Both the position numbers and the translations under genes were made by a program. Positions 35,153 through 42,972 of a DNA stretch of 42,972 nucleotides are shown here, in pieces. Positions within the stretch are counted from its first letter, which is position 1. Every line of letters starts with the position of its first letter. The DNA comes from Armatimonadota bacterium (GTDB lineage: Bacteria; Armatimonadota; Chthonomonadetes; Chthonomonadales; CAJBBX01). The stretch is from assembly GCA_026392115.1 (NCBI GenBank), contig JAPLCQ010000048.1, positions 1 to 42,972 of the forward strand, in the 5' to 3' direction. The notes beneath the pieces were generated by a model, which saw only the letters and a list, made by a program, of their open reading frames with translations, had not been told where the DNA came from and ran no database searches.

Positions 35153-35342
35153 GGTGCTGCCTCCCGGATGCGCTCTCACTCGGCGCCCCTAAGCAGGTTC
35201 AACATCACTGGCCCGCACTCCTGCCGGCTGTTTGGGCGAACCCTCGGCTACGATGCGGAATCCCCGAGGCGGCTGTCGTATCTACCACCTGCGACGTTAC
35301 GCCGCCGAACGGCGCCAATCCGACCGCCAGAGGAGCCCGCCC
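35153..35342 (+). promoter_or_regulatory. Divergent control region of the carbohydrate locus
   Basis: These 190 bp separate the leftward DegT gene from the rightward amylase-family gene and must hold the promoters for both. Ribosome-binding sites are clear at both ends (GGGAGG for DegT; AGGAG at 35331-35335 for the rightward gene). I see no convincing -35/-10 pair on either strand, and no obvious operator palindrome. A regulator gene is not adjacent. Confidence 0.4.
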
Positions 35343-37382
35343 GTGTCGATCACAGAAGCGCCCATGCCCTACCGGCAGATACACCTCGACTTCCATACCA
35401 GTCCCGACATCGCGGGCGTGGGAGCCTGCTTCGACGCCGATGAGTTCGCCGAAACGCTGGCGGCTGCGCATGTCGACTCAGTTACGGTCTTCGCGCGGTG
35501 CCACCACGGCTACCTCTACTACGCCACTGGTCGCCATCCGGAGCGCATCCACCCGAGCCTTGTTCGGCCCAACCTGCTGCTGGAGCAGATCGAAGCCTGC
35601 CACCGGCGCGGCATCCGGACGCCCATCTACACCACCGTGGAGTGGGACCTCTACACGGCGGAGAGGCAGCGTGACTGGCTACTTCTCGACCCCGAGGGCC
35701 GCGAGGTAGGGTCCAGGCCACTGGAGGCCGGCTTCTACCGCTACCTCGACGTGCTCCATCCGGGCTACAGGCAGTTCCTCTTCGACCATGTGGCCGACAT
35801 TTTCGACAGCGTACCGGTCGATGGGCTCTTCTTCGATATCTGTATTCCGCAGCCTTCGGTGGCGCGCCATTGGATTGACGCCATGGACGCCGCCGGGCTC
35901 GATCCCGCCGTCCCGGCGCGGCGCAAGGAGTACTCGCGCACCGTGATGGATGAGTGGCAGCGCGACATGTCAGCCTTCGTGCGCGCCCGGGCCGGTTCGA
36001 ACCCCTGCACGATCTTCTACAACTCCGGACACGTAGGACCGCGCCACCTGGCCTCCCGGGCGCACTACACGCACTTCGAACTGGAGTCGCTTCCCTCGGG
36101 CTGGGGCTACCTCCATTTCCCGGTGGCTCAGCGCTTCGCGAGGACCATGGGCAAACCAACCCTGGGCATGACGGGCAAGTTCCACACCTCGTGGGGCGAC
36201 TTCCAATCATACAAGAACCCGGCGGCCCTGCAGTACGAGTGCTTCAGGATGCTGGCCCTGGGAGCGCGTTGCTCCATCGGCGACCAGTTGCCTCCCGACG
36301 GCAGGCTGGACGCGGCGACGTACAAGCTGATCGGCGGCGTCTACGGCGAGGTGGCAGCCAAGGAGCCCTGGTGTACCGGCGCCGAGCCCGTGGCCGACAT
36401 CGCCGTCTTCACGCCCGAGGAGTTCGCCCTTCGCCGTCAGACCGCTGACGACACCGAGCACCATATGCTCCCGAGCGCCATGGGCGCCGTGCGGATGCTG
36501 GAGGAGATGCAGCACCAGTTCGATGTCGTGACGTCTGCCGCCAACCTTGCGAAGTACAAGCTGGCCATCCTACCCGACGACATCCCGGTAGACGAGGAGC
36601 TCGCGGCGCGACTGGATGCATTCGCGGCCGCCGGAGGAGCCATCATTGCCAGCCATCGCTCAGGTCTGGCGACCGGCGGCGAGGAGTTCGCCACGCCGCT
36701 CTTCGGCGTCGTGCGCGTGGGGGACGCGCCATACCAGCCCGACTTCGTGCGTGCAGCGCCGGGGTTCGCCGAGCAGGCCGGGCTCGAGGCGACAAGCTAC
36801 GTCATGTACCAGCGTGCGCTGCAGGTGGTGGCGCAGGACGGCGCGGAGACGCTGGCCCAGGTGGAGCGGCCCCACTTCAACCGCACCTGGCGCCGCTTCT
36901 GCTCGCACCAGCACGCACCCTCCTCGGCCGAGGTCTGCTATCCCGGCGTGGTCCAGCAGGGCTCAGTCATCTACTTCGCGCACCCGGTCTTCGGCCAGTA
37001 CAACGCCAACGCGCCGCTCTGGTGCAAGGCGCTGGTCCGGGCCGCCATCGCCAGGCTGCTACCGGAACCCGTGCTCCGGGTCAGCGGCCCGTCCTCGCTG
37101 CTGGCGGCTCTCAACGAGCAACCCGCCCAGGGCCGGCTGGCGCTCCACCTGCTGCACTACATCCCGGAGCGGCGCGGACAGGCCTTCGACGTGATCGAGG
37201 ATGTGCTGCCCGTCTACGACGTGGGCATCGACCTGGCCGTGAGTGCGACGGTGACCGGCGTCCGCCTCGTGCCCGATGGAGCGCCGCTGCCCTACCTGCA
37301 AGAGGAGGGACGCGTCCGCTTCCGAGTGCCGGAGCTGAACGGCCACGCGCTGGTGGAGATCGCCGTGGAACCGCAGGCATGA
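35343..37382 (+). CDS. Alpha-amylase-family/GH42-like protein with glutamine-amidotransferase-like (trimerisation) domain
   Basis: A 679-residue cytoplasmic protein (no signal peptide). I choose GTG 35343 because AGGAG lies 7 bases upstream; ATG 35364 is an alternative. The N-terminal half is a TIM barrel: IHLDFHTSP, DSVTVFARCHHGYLYY, PIYTTVEWD, VDGLFFDIC with a conserved Asp, HFELESLPSGWGYLHFP and TLGMTGKFHTSWGDF. A second domain (about 375-530) resembles the GH42 trimerisation/GATase-like fold: LAKYKLAILPDD and AGGAIIASHRSG. The C-terminus is a beta domain. Proteins of this type are annotated as putative glycosidases in Armatimonadota and Planctomycetes; no activity is established. A GH29-like or GH42-like intracellular glycosidase role is the best guess. 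Confidence 0.78.
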   Translation: MSITEAPMPYRQIHLDFHTSPDIAGVGACFDADEFAETLAAAHVDSVTVFARCHHGYLYYATGRHPERIHPSLVRPNLLLEQIEACHRRGIRTPIYTTVEWDLYTAERQRDWLLLDPEGREVGSRPLEAGFYRYLDVLHPGYRQFLFDHVADIFDSVPVDGLFFDICIPQPSVARHWIDAMDAAGLDPAVPARRKEYSRTVMDEWQRDMSAFVRARAGSNPCTIFYNSGHVGPRHLASRAHYTHFELESLPSGWGYLHFPVAQRFARTMGKPTLGMTGKFHTSWGDFQSYKNPAALQYECFRMLALGARCSIGDQLPPDGRLDAATYKLIGGVYGEVAAKEPWCTGAEPVADIAVFTPEEFALRRQTADDTEHHMLPSAMGAVRMLEEMQHQFDVVTSAANLAKYKLAILPDDIPVDEELAARLDAFAAAGGAIIASHRSGLATGGEEFATPLFGVVRVGDAPYQPDFVRAAPGFAEQAGLEATSYVMYQRALQVVAQDGAETLAQVERPHFNRTWRRFCSHQHAPSSAEVCYPGVVQQGSVIYFAHPVFGQYNANAPLWCKALVRAAIARLLPEPVLRVSGPSSLLAALNEQPAQGRLALHLLHYIPERRGQAFDVIEDVLPVYDVGIDLAVSATVTGVRLVPDGAPLPYLQEEGRVRFRVPELNGHALVEIAVEPQA

Positions 37383-37404
37383 GCCCGAGCATCGGAGGTC
37401 AGGC

Positions 37405-38517
37405 ATGAGGCCGGGCGAGAGGGTTGTTCGATGCCTGCTGGGTCAACCTATCGATCGCGTGCCGTTCGGCGTCGGCATAGGCTGGTTCCCATGGGGCCAG
37501 ACGCTTGAGCGGTGGCGGTCCGAGACCGGCGACTCCGCCCTGGACCCTGCGGTTGCGCTTGGGTACGACCGCTCCTTCGCGTCGCCGGCCGTCCACGCCG
37601 GCTTCCTGCCAGCCTTCGAGCCCGAGGTGCTGGAGGTCCGTGACGGTTTAGTCATTCACCGCGATCCATTGGGGATCATCAAGCGCGACCGCGCCGACGG
37701 CCTCTCCATGCCGGAGTTTCTGGAGCACCCCGTCCGAGGGCCGGCCGATTGGCTCAAGCTGAAGGAACAGCGCCTGAACCCTCAGGCGCCGGGCCGGATC
37801 GCCGAAGACCTGGCGGCTTTCGTCCGTCGCGTGCACGAGACCGGCGAGGCAGTCCAGGTTGGGGCGTTTCCGTACGGTGTCTTCGGTACGCCGCGTGACC
37901 TTCTGGGCGTGGAACGGTTGCTGACCTCCTTCTACGACGAGCCCGATATGGTCGCCGACATGATGCAGCACCTCACGGGCCTGTGGCTAAGCCTGTGGGG
38001 CCGCATCGCCGACGAGGCATGCATCGACCACATCCATATCTGGGAAGACATGTCCGGTCGTCAGGGCTCGCTGATCTCTCCGCGGATGGTGGAGCGCTTC
38101 ATGATGCCCTGCTATGACCGCATCGCCGAGTTCGCACGAAGCCGGAACGTGCGGATCGTCTCGGTCGATACGGACGGAGACTGCTCGCAGCTCGTGCCGA
38201 GCTTCATGCGGCACGGCATCAACATGATGTTTCCGTTCGAGGTGCAGGCGGGGAACGACATCCGCCGGGTTCGCCGAGACTACCCGACGCTGGGCATCAT
38301 GGGCGGCCTAGACAAACGCATAGAGACGCTGACTGGGACCGCCGGAGCCGCACAGGTTCAGTTGGCCAGGGAGATGGCCGCCGTCGGTCGCTACGTGCCC
38401 GGGTTCGACCATCTGGTCCCGCCCGACGTGCCCTGGGTCGCGTTCAAAGACATCGCCGAAGCGATCCGCGATGTCTGCCTCACCACGCAGCCGCTCCCAT
38501 CCGCAGCCGCAACCTGA
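37405..38517 (+). CDS. Uroporphyrinogen decarboxylase (URO-D) family protein, probably a methyltransferase-type member
   Basis: A 370-residue TIM-barrel protein of the UroD superfamily. It has IDRVPFG at the start, then IHIWEDMSGRQGSLISPRMVERFMMPCYDRI, VDTDGDCSQLVPSFMRHGINMMFPFEVQAGNDI and LGIMGGLDKR. True HemE enzymes carry different N-terminal substrate motifs, which I do not see, and the gene sits among sugar genes. It is more likely one of the many environmental UroD paralogues related to corrinoid-dependent methyltransferases (MtaA/CmuA) or of unknown role. GGAGG at 37394-37398 fixes ATG 37405. It follows the amylase-family gene by 22 bp. No corrinoid protein is present nearby. Confidence 0.85.
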   Translation: MRPGERVVRCLLGQPIDRVPFGVGIGWFPWGQTLERWRSETGDSALDPAVALGYDRSFASPAVHAGFLPAFEPEVLEVRDGLVIHRDPLGIIKRDRADGLSMPEFLEHPVRGPADWLKLKEQRLNPQAPGRIAEDLAAFVRRVHETGEAVQVGAFPYGVFGTPRDLLGVERLLTSFYDEPDMVADMMQHLTGLWLSLWGRIADEACIDHIHIWEDMSGRQGSLISPRMVERFMMPCYDRIAEFARSRNVRIVSVDTDGDCSQLVPSFMRHGINMMFPFEVQAGNDIRRVRRDYPTLGIMGGLDKRIETLTGTAGAAQVQLAREMAAVGRYVPGFDHLVPPDVPWVAFKDIAEAIRDVCLTTQPLPSAAAT

Positions 38518-38568
38518 GCTACGCCAATGGCGCCCCCAGATGGCCGGCGCCCACAAGGAGCAACACAC

Positions 38569-39648
38569 ATGCCCATCAAGTGGACCAAGAAGCTCATTGC
38601 CGACGAGCGGTTCGAGGCCGCTGACGTCTTCGATGTGGACGGCGACGGCATCCTCGACATCGTCTCCGGGGCCTACTGGTACAAGGGCCCCGACTTCCGA
38701 ACCCGCCACTTCATCGGCGAGGTGGCGCCGTACGGCGAGTACTTCGATAGTTTCTCGGCTATCCCCGTGGATGTGAATGGCGACGGCCGGCTCGACATCA
38801 TCAACTGCAGCTGGTGGGCGCCGCTACGGTGGCGCGAGAACCCGGGCCCGGGCGGCGGCGAGTGGCCGGAACACATCATCGCCGAGTGCGGCAACATCGA
38901 GGCAACCATCACGGCGGACATCGACGGCGACGGCCGGCTCGAGATCATCCCCAACACGCCCGGAGCGCCGCTGGTGATCTACAAGCTCGCCACAGACGCC
39001 GCCGGCCGTGGTCAGGGCAGGTTCGACGCCCACACGGTGTACCCGCACGCCCAGGGCCACGGCCTCGGTGCGGGCGACATCACCGGGAATGGCCGCATCG
39101 ACCTGGTGCTGGCGTCGGGCTGGCTGGAGGCGCCCGAGGATCCCTTCACAGGCGAGTGGATTCACCATGCCGACTTCAACTTCGGGGCTGCCAGCGTGCC
39201 CATCCTGGTGGCGGACGTGAACGGCGACGGGTTGGCCGACATCATCGTGGGCCAGGGCCACAACTACGGGCTCGACTGGTACGAGCAGGTGCGGCCCAGC
39301 CCCGGCGTCATCGAGTGGAAGCGGCACCCCATCGATCCCTACTGCTCGCAGTACCACTGCATGGAGTGGGTCGACATCGACGGCGACGGACAACCGGAGT
39401 TGGTGACCGGAAGCCGCTACCGCGCCCACTGCGGCAACGACCCGGGCGAGTGGGACGACATCGGCGGCTACTACTTCAAGTGGAACGGCGAGAGCTTCAG
39501 CAAGCAGGTGATCGACCACGGCGAGGTCCGCGCCGCCAGCGGCCTCGGCATCCGCTTCGCCGTCGCCGACCTGCGCGGCACGGGCAGGCTCGACATCGTG
39601 GCGCCAGGCAAGGATGGTCTGTACGTCTTCTATAACGAAGGCTGCTAA
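38569..39648 (+). CDS. FG-GAP/VCBS repeat protein, predicted seven-bladed beta-propeller
   Basis: A 359-residue protein with seven Asp-rich calcium-loop repeats: DVDGDGILDI, DVNGDGRLDI, DIDGDGRLEI, DITGNGRIDL, DVNGDGLADI, DIDGDGQPEL and DLRGTGRLDI, spaced roughly 40-65 residues apart. Seven repeats suit a closed seven-bladed propeller. Related domains bind carbohydrates or scaffold extracellular enzymes, yet the N-terminus MPIKWTKKLIADE has no signal peptide, so it seems cytoplasmic or exported by another route. AAGGAG at 38555-38560 fixes ATG 38569; the frame from 38527 adds only shadow. It ends the rightward operon before a strong terminator. Confidence 0.88.
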   Translation: MPIKWTKKLIADERFEAADVFDVDGDGILDIVSGAYWYKGPDFRTRHFIGEVAPYGEYFDSFSAIPVDVNGDGRLDIINCSWWAPLRWRENPGPGGGEWPEHIIAECGNIEATITADIDGDGRLEIIPNTPGAPLVIYKLATDAAGRGQGRFDAHTVYPHAQGHGLGAGDITGNGRIDLVLASGWLEAPEDPFTGEWIHHADFNFGAASVPILVADVNGDGLADIIVGQGHNYGLDWYEQVRPSPGVIEWKRHPIDPYCSQYHCMEWVDIDGDGQPELVTGSRYRAHCGNDPGEWDDIGGYYFKWNGESFSKQVIDHGEVRAASGLGIRFAVADLRGTGRLDIVAPGKDGLYVFYNEGC

Positions 39649-39680
39649 CCGGCTACGGACTGACGGTCATGGGCATGCAG

Positions 39681-39721
39681 AAGGGGGGGGGGAAGAGGCC
39701 GGTGGCCTCTTCCCCCCCTTT
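39681..39721 (+). terminator. Strong bidirectional rho-independent terminator
   Basis: GGAAGAGGCC (39691-39700) and GGCCTCTTCC (39704-39713) form a perfect 10-bp stem with a 3-nt loop, extended by a run of ten G (39683-39692) against seven C (39712-39718). TTT follows on the plus strand and, on the minus strand, AA precedes the arm as TT. It lies between the convergent FG-GAP and subtilisin genes and can serve both. The length difference of the G and C runs means two or three G may bulge or be a sequencing slip. Confidence 0.85.
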
Positions 39722-39772
39722 GCGCATTCCGGGCGCGGACCAAGCACTGTCGCGCTCGGCCAGGATATCATC

Positions 39773-40975
39773 CTACCAAAGCCAAGCCGCCATATAGACA
39801 GACTTCTCGATGTTGATGATGCCCTTGCCAAGCTCGCCGGAGAAGGACGGCTGCCCGGGCCGAGCGGTCTTGTACATCAGCCAATCAATGATGTGCGGAT
39901 ACGGCTGCTCAACCACTGACACCAGCAACGAGGCCTGACCAGCCACGAACGGGGCAGCCATGGAAGTGCCCGACCAACTGGCGTAGCCACCGCCCGGGTA
40001 GGTGCTGCGGATGCCCACACCTGGCGCCGCGTAATCCACATAGGTCCCGTAGTTCGAGAAGAATGCCCGCGTGTCGTTGGCATTGACCGCCGCCACCGAT
40101 GTGACGCCATGCAGTCCCGCCGGGAACCGCAGGTCATCGGATGCGCCGTTGCCGGCGGATGCCACCAAGACGACACCACCCTCGTGGGCATCCTCAACGG
40201 CTGCCGCCAGTAGCGGCGAGACAGTGTCTGAGCCGAAGCACATGACGATGACATCAGCGCCGTTCGCGACGGCCCAACGGACGCCGGCGATCACGTTGGC
40301 CATGGTCCCCAGCCCATCACCGTTCAGGACACGAACCGGCATGATTGAGGCTTTGGTGGCGATACGCGCAAGAATGCCGGCAACCATGGTGCCATGCCCG
40401 TAGGCGCTATTCACCAAGCCATCGGCCACATCGGCGGTGGACTGGCCGGGATCGATCGCGTTGTATCCTGGAACAACGCGTCCTGCCAAGTCCGGATGCC
40501 CGGCGTCAATTCCGGTGTCCAAGACGGCGATCCGTATGCCCCTGCCCTTGGTCACCGAGGATGACTTGCCGACGTTCACCTGATCGAAGGCCACCTGATT
40601 TGTATAGGCGCCGGGCGACGGGCCGCGGTCAAAGGCGAAGAGGAACTCCGTATGGCCAGGATCGGTGGATGTCACCGGGGTAACGCCCTCAGCGGCCATG
40701 ACACGAACGTCGTTGGCGATGCTCGCCAACACAACATTGATATCGCCGGATTCGACATAGAGCTCATAGATCGGTAGGTCACCGATCTGCCTGACCACCG
40801 AGGCTCGATGGTCACGAGCTAGCCGCTGGAGGTCGGCGCCCGCCTTCGGAGCGACGAGCAATCTGTTACGACCGGAGTCGTCGGATCGGGCCGAAACCGG
40901 AAGGAAGGACACTGTTGCTGTAGCGAGCAGAGCCAAGACCAGTAGCCGCGCCCGTCGCGTCGTAAGAGCGAACAT
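39773..40975 (-). CDS. Secreted subtilisin-like serine protease (S8 family)
   Basis: A 400-residue protease with a basic start and hydrophobic signal (RLLVLALLATATVSFLPVSA, cleavage near residue 29), a short pro-domain-like region (about 38-95, an I9-type alpha-beta fold) and an S8 catalytic domain. The triad is D153 (AVLDTGID), H194 (YGHGTMVAG) and S338 (SGTSMAAP), with the oxyanion Asn at N276 (SAGNG). It ends soon after the catalytic domain (KSVYMAAWLW), so no extra anchoring domain. GAGGAGA precedes ATG 40975. It is monocistronic and shares a terminator with the convergent FG-GAP gene. Probably a general extracellular or periplasmic protease. Confidence 0.95.
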   Translation of the reverse strand: MFALTTRRARLLVLALLATATVSFLPVSARSDDSGRNRLLVAPKAGADLQRLARDHRASVVRQIGDLPIYELYVESGDINVVLASIANDVRVMAAEGVTPVTSTDPGHTEFLFAFDRGPSPGAYTNQVAFDQVNVGKSSSVTKGRGIRIAVLDTGIDAGHPDLAGRVVPGYNAIDPGQSTADVADGLVNSAYGHGTMVAGILARIATKASIMPVRVLNGDGLGTMANVIAGVRWAVANGADVIVMCFGSDTVSPLLAAAVEDAHEGGVVLVASAGNGASDDLRFPAGLHGVTSVAAVNANDTRAFFSNYGTYVDYAAPGVGIRSTYPGGGYASWSGTSMAAPFVAGQASLLVSVVEQPYPHIIDWLMYKTARPGQPSFSGELGKGIINIEKSVYMAAWLW

Positions 40976-41441
40976 GAATCTGTCTCCTCTTCAGTCGTCA
41001 CCACGCACCATCCGCTACCGAAGCGGGGAATTACCCACCTCATTCGGTACCGATCCACTCACGCACTCGGCAGAACCTGCGACAGCCGACCCAACCTCGG
41101 CCAACGCCAACTCGACCGCCTCTGACCGTCACACTGCGCATCAGCCACAAGCCGCCGCCCATCACTGGACCAAACGTCGAAGACGTCTCCGACTGCCGCA
41201 GCGTCGTTCAATCACGTCCGGCTGTTTCGGTCTGGTGCATCTGGAGGCCGTTGATGGCTAGAGTGGCGCCGGCTGGTCCGTGATACACTGTACGCCAGAA
41301 ATGTCCGAACTATGGCGGCGGGCCCTGCGGACCGTGCCCGCTGGTTCGGCAGGACCCGAGCGCGCCGCTCGCGCGTGTTGCGAGTCCTGCTCGCTGCCGC
41401 CTTTACGGCATACCCCATCTAGATACGACGGAGGAACGCCC
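40976..41441. other. 466-bp gap without a supported gene
   Basis: This stretch separates the divergent subtilisin and hydantoinase genes. It contains the ribosome-binding sites of both (GAGGAGA near 40984 on the minus strand; GGAGGA at 41430-41435 on the plus strand) and an imperfect hairpin (CAGGAC at 41350-41355 with GTCCTG at 41384-41389). Short open frames exist, but their composition (Ser/Thr/Arg/His-rich, no ribosome-binding site) argues against real genes. I see no convincing promoter pair, tRNA or repeat. Composition from 40976 to about 41260 looks somewhat less GC-biased than the flanking genes. Confidence 0.6.
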
Positions 41442-42972
41442 ATGTTCGTCACCGAGCCACCGCATCAGGATGCGATACCCAGCACTGACGGCAGTCGCTG
41501 CATCGGGCTCGGCATCGATGCCGGCGGAACCTACACCGACGCGGTGGCCTTCGACCTCACGAGCCGCACGTTACTCGCCAAGGCCAAAGCGGGCACCACG
41601 TACCACGACCTGTCACAGGGCGTACGGTCGGTCCTCCGGATGCTGCCTAGGCATTATGTGCTCGACGCGCGTATCTGTTCATTATCCACCACGCTGGCCA
41701 CCAATGCGGTGGTTGAGCAGCGCGGTGGCTCTGTGGGCCTCATTGTGCTTGCGCCATGGGATTGGTTCGCCGACGATGTGGGTCACACACCCACCATCCG
41801 AGTGCCCGGTGCGGTCGATGCCTCTGGCGACGTCATCGAGCCGCTGGACGAGACCGCCTGCCAGACGGCCGCTCGGTCGCTGGCCTACGAGCACCATGTG
41901 GAGGCCATCGCGGTTGCCGGGTATGGCCTGGTCCGCAACCCCGATATGGCGAACAGGGCCCGCGAGATCGTTCGCGCGATCACCGATGCGCCGATCGTCT
42001 GCGCCCACGAGGTAACCAGGCGGCTCAATGGCATCCAGGCCGCTCAGACCGCGGTAGCCAACGCACGGTTGCTCCCCGTCATTGACGCACTGCTCCGTTC
42101 TGTATTCGAGGCACTACTAGATGAGGGGTTTCGCGGTCGCCTAATGGTGGTGCGCGGCGACGGAACGCCGATGTCGGAGCGATTGGCCCGGGACCGACCG
42201 ATCGAGACTCTGCTCTCTGGACCGGCCGCCAGTGTGGCCGGCGCCCGTGTACTAACGGGACTGGCCAACGCCATGGTCATGGACATCGGCGGTACCACGA
42301 CTGACTGCGCCATCCTCACCGACGGCCATGTGCGGGTAGCCGACGAAGGGGCGCACGTCGGTGGCCAGGTGATGAGCGTGGATGTCGCGGACATCTGCAC
42401 CACGGGTCTGGGCGGCGACAGTCGCATCGATTTCGACCGCGACCGGAACCTGAAGGTGGGTCCGCAACGGAACGTGCCCATCTGCTCGCTGGCGGCAGCG
42501 CATCCCCGCATCGCGCGGTTCGTCGCGAACTTCGAGTGGCGGCACACACGAGCAGCCACAGATGCGTCGGCCCTGGATGTGCTCATGCTGGGAAGCCCCG
42601 TATCCCGAGCATGGACGCCGCAGGAGCAAGCGCTCCTGAATGCGTTGCAAGAGGGTCCGACGCCCGTGCTGGAGCTTGCAGGGCGCCTTCGCGCACCCCA
42701 CTACCGGCTGCTGCCGACGGAGCGCTTGGAGCAGGCCGGCGCCATCAAACGCGGCGGCCTCACGCCGACCGACGTCCTCCACGCCACGGGCGAGTTCCAG
42801 CGATGGGACGTACTGGCGGCTACGGCGGCGGTCCGCCTCTTCGCGGCCATGCTCGGCTCGACGGCTGAGGAACTGATGGACCGAGTTCGGTCGCTCATCA
42901 CCCGGCGCCTGTTCGACGAAGCGCTACGCCGGGAGGCCATCACCTGCGGCATGACCCGGGCGCAACTCCCGC
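41442..42972 (+). CDS. Hydantoinase/oxoprolinase family protein (HyuA-type), truncated by the window end
   Basis: An uninterrupted frame of 510 codons runs from ATG 41442 to the last base, with GGAGGA 6 bases before the start. It is the N-terminal ASKHA-like part of the ATP-dependent hydantoinase/5-oxoprolinase family: GIDAGGTYTDAVAFD (phosphate-1, about residues 24-38), LSTTLATNAVVEQRGG, LSGPAASVAGARVL and MVMDIGGTTTDCAIL (phosphate-2), then VDVADICTTGLGGDS. The enzymes open cyclic amides such as hydantoins or 5-oxoproline using ATP, or carboxylate ketones. With a total length of about 500-700 residues expected, little may be missing; a HyuB partner may lie beyond the window. The N-terminal ~20 residues are longer than usual. 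Confidence 0.92.
   Translation, partial: MFVTEPPHQDAIPSTDGSRCIGLGIDAGGTYTDAVAFDLTSRTLLAKAKAGTTYHDLSQGVRSVLRMLPRHYVLDARICSLSTTLATNAVVEQRGGSVGLIVLAPWDWFADDVGHTPTIRVPGAVDASGDVIEPLDETACQTAARSLAYEHHVEAIAVAGYGLVRNPDMANRAREIVRAITDAPIVCAHEVTRRLNGIQAAQTAVANARLLPVIDALLRSVFEALLDEGFRGRLMVVRGDGTPMSERLARDRPIETLLSGPAASVAGARVLTGLANAMVMDIGGTTTDCAILTDGHVRVADEGAHVGGQVMSVDVADICTTGLGGDSRIDFDRDRNLKVGPQRNVPICSLAAAHPRIARFVANFEWRHTRAATDASALDVLMLGSPVSRAWTPQEQALLNALQEGPTPVLELAGRLRAPHYRLLPTERLEQAGAIKRGGLTPTDVLHATGEFQRWDVLAATAAVRLFAAMLGSTAEELMDRVRSLITRRLFDEALRREAITCGMTRAQLP

Noticed and set aside
33398-35443. 681-residue open frame on the plus strand
   Set aside because: It lies antisense to the glycyl-radical and DegT genes, which have strong family motifs and ribosome-binding sites; its protein is low-complexity (Arg/Ala/Gly/His-rich) as expected for a shadow frame in high-GC DNA.
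37405-38517. HemE (true uroporphyrinogen decarboxylase)
   Set aside because: The family fold matches, but the N-terminal substrate-binding motifs of HemE were not seen and no heme gene is nearby.
40976-41441. Small genes in the subtilisin-hydantoinase gap
   Set aside because: The short frames (for example 40974-41261 plus and 41212-41418 minus) have no ribosome-binding site and biased, shadow-like composition.
41470-42015. 181-residue open frame on the plus strand
   Set aside because: It is in another frame of the hydantoinase gene; the true frame starts at 41442 and is open to the window end.

Overview
This is a high-GC bacterial chromosome segment with densely packed genes. Coding strands run in long co-directional blocks, and many stop and start codons overlap by 4 bases (ATGA, GTGA, TTGA). 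It contains a hopanoid biosynthesis cluster, mreBCD, rex, an ANTAR-amtB-P-II nitrogen module and several secreted or lipidated carbohydrate-related proteins. A predicted exported beta-rich protein and lipoproteins fit a diderm. The overall mix resembles Armatimonadota or a similar environmental lineage, but this placement is a guess from gene content. I see no rRNA, tRNA, CRISPR array, transposase, phage gene or replication origin.

Layout. 1-1578: 5'-truncated CoA-transferase/acetyltransferase fusion. 1626-10870 (+): one probable long transcription unit, with a clear sigma-70-type promoter, an Lrp/AsnC regulator, an aminotransferase, an exported protein, an unrecognised 377-residue protein, squalene-hopene cyclase, HpnH, HpnA, IspH and an HpnG-like phosphorylase. 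These last genes make the hopene core, attach adenosine to it and process the side chain, with IspH supplying isoprenoid precursor. 10824-14409 (-): TauE/SafE permease, ANTAR response regulator, amtB and P-II, with structured RNA before amtB and before the P-II gene. 14495-17158 (+): YkgJ-type cysteine-cluster protein and a lipoprotein glycoside hydrolase. 17155-19795 (-): HpcH/HpaI aldolase, MurB and a ThuA-like secreted protein. 19901-25380 (+): rex, nadB, ald, then a sugar-type ABC permease and binding lipoprotein without an ATPase. 25578-29231 (+): alr and mreBCD, i.e. cell wall and cell shape.

29219-39648 is a divergent carbohydrate locus and the most interesting part. Leftward run a DegT-type aminotransferase, a glycyl-radical enzyme broken by an internal deletion plus frameshift, a BadF-type sugar kinase and two tandem SIS-domain sugar isomerase paralogues. 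Rightward run an alpha-amylase-family/GH42-like protein, a UroD-family protein and a seven-repeat FG-GAP propeller, ending in a strong terminator. The genes look like a catabolic pathway for an unusual (amino or methylated) sugar, which I cannot identify. 39773-40975 (-) is a secreted subtilisin. After a gene-poor gap, a hydantoinase/oxoprolinase gene begins at 41442 and runs off the window end.

Other points for a second look: a conserved active-site segment missing from NadB; two promoters placed so that the mRNAs should be leaderless; tandem hairpins between the ANTAR gene and amtB; and the uncharacterised protein next to squalene-hopene cyclase.
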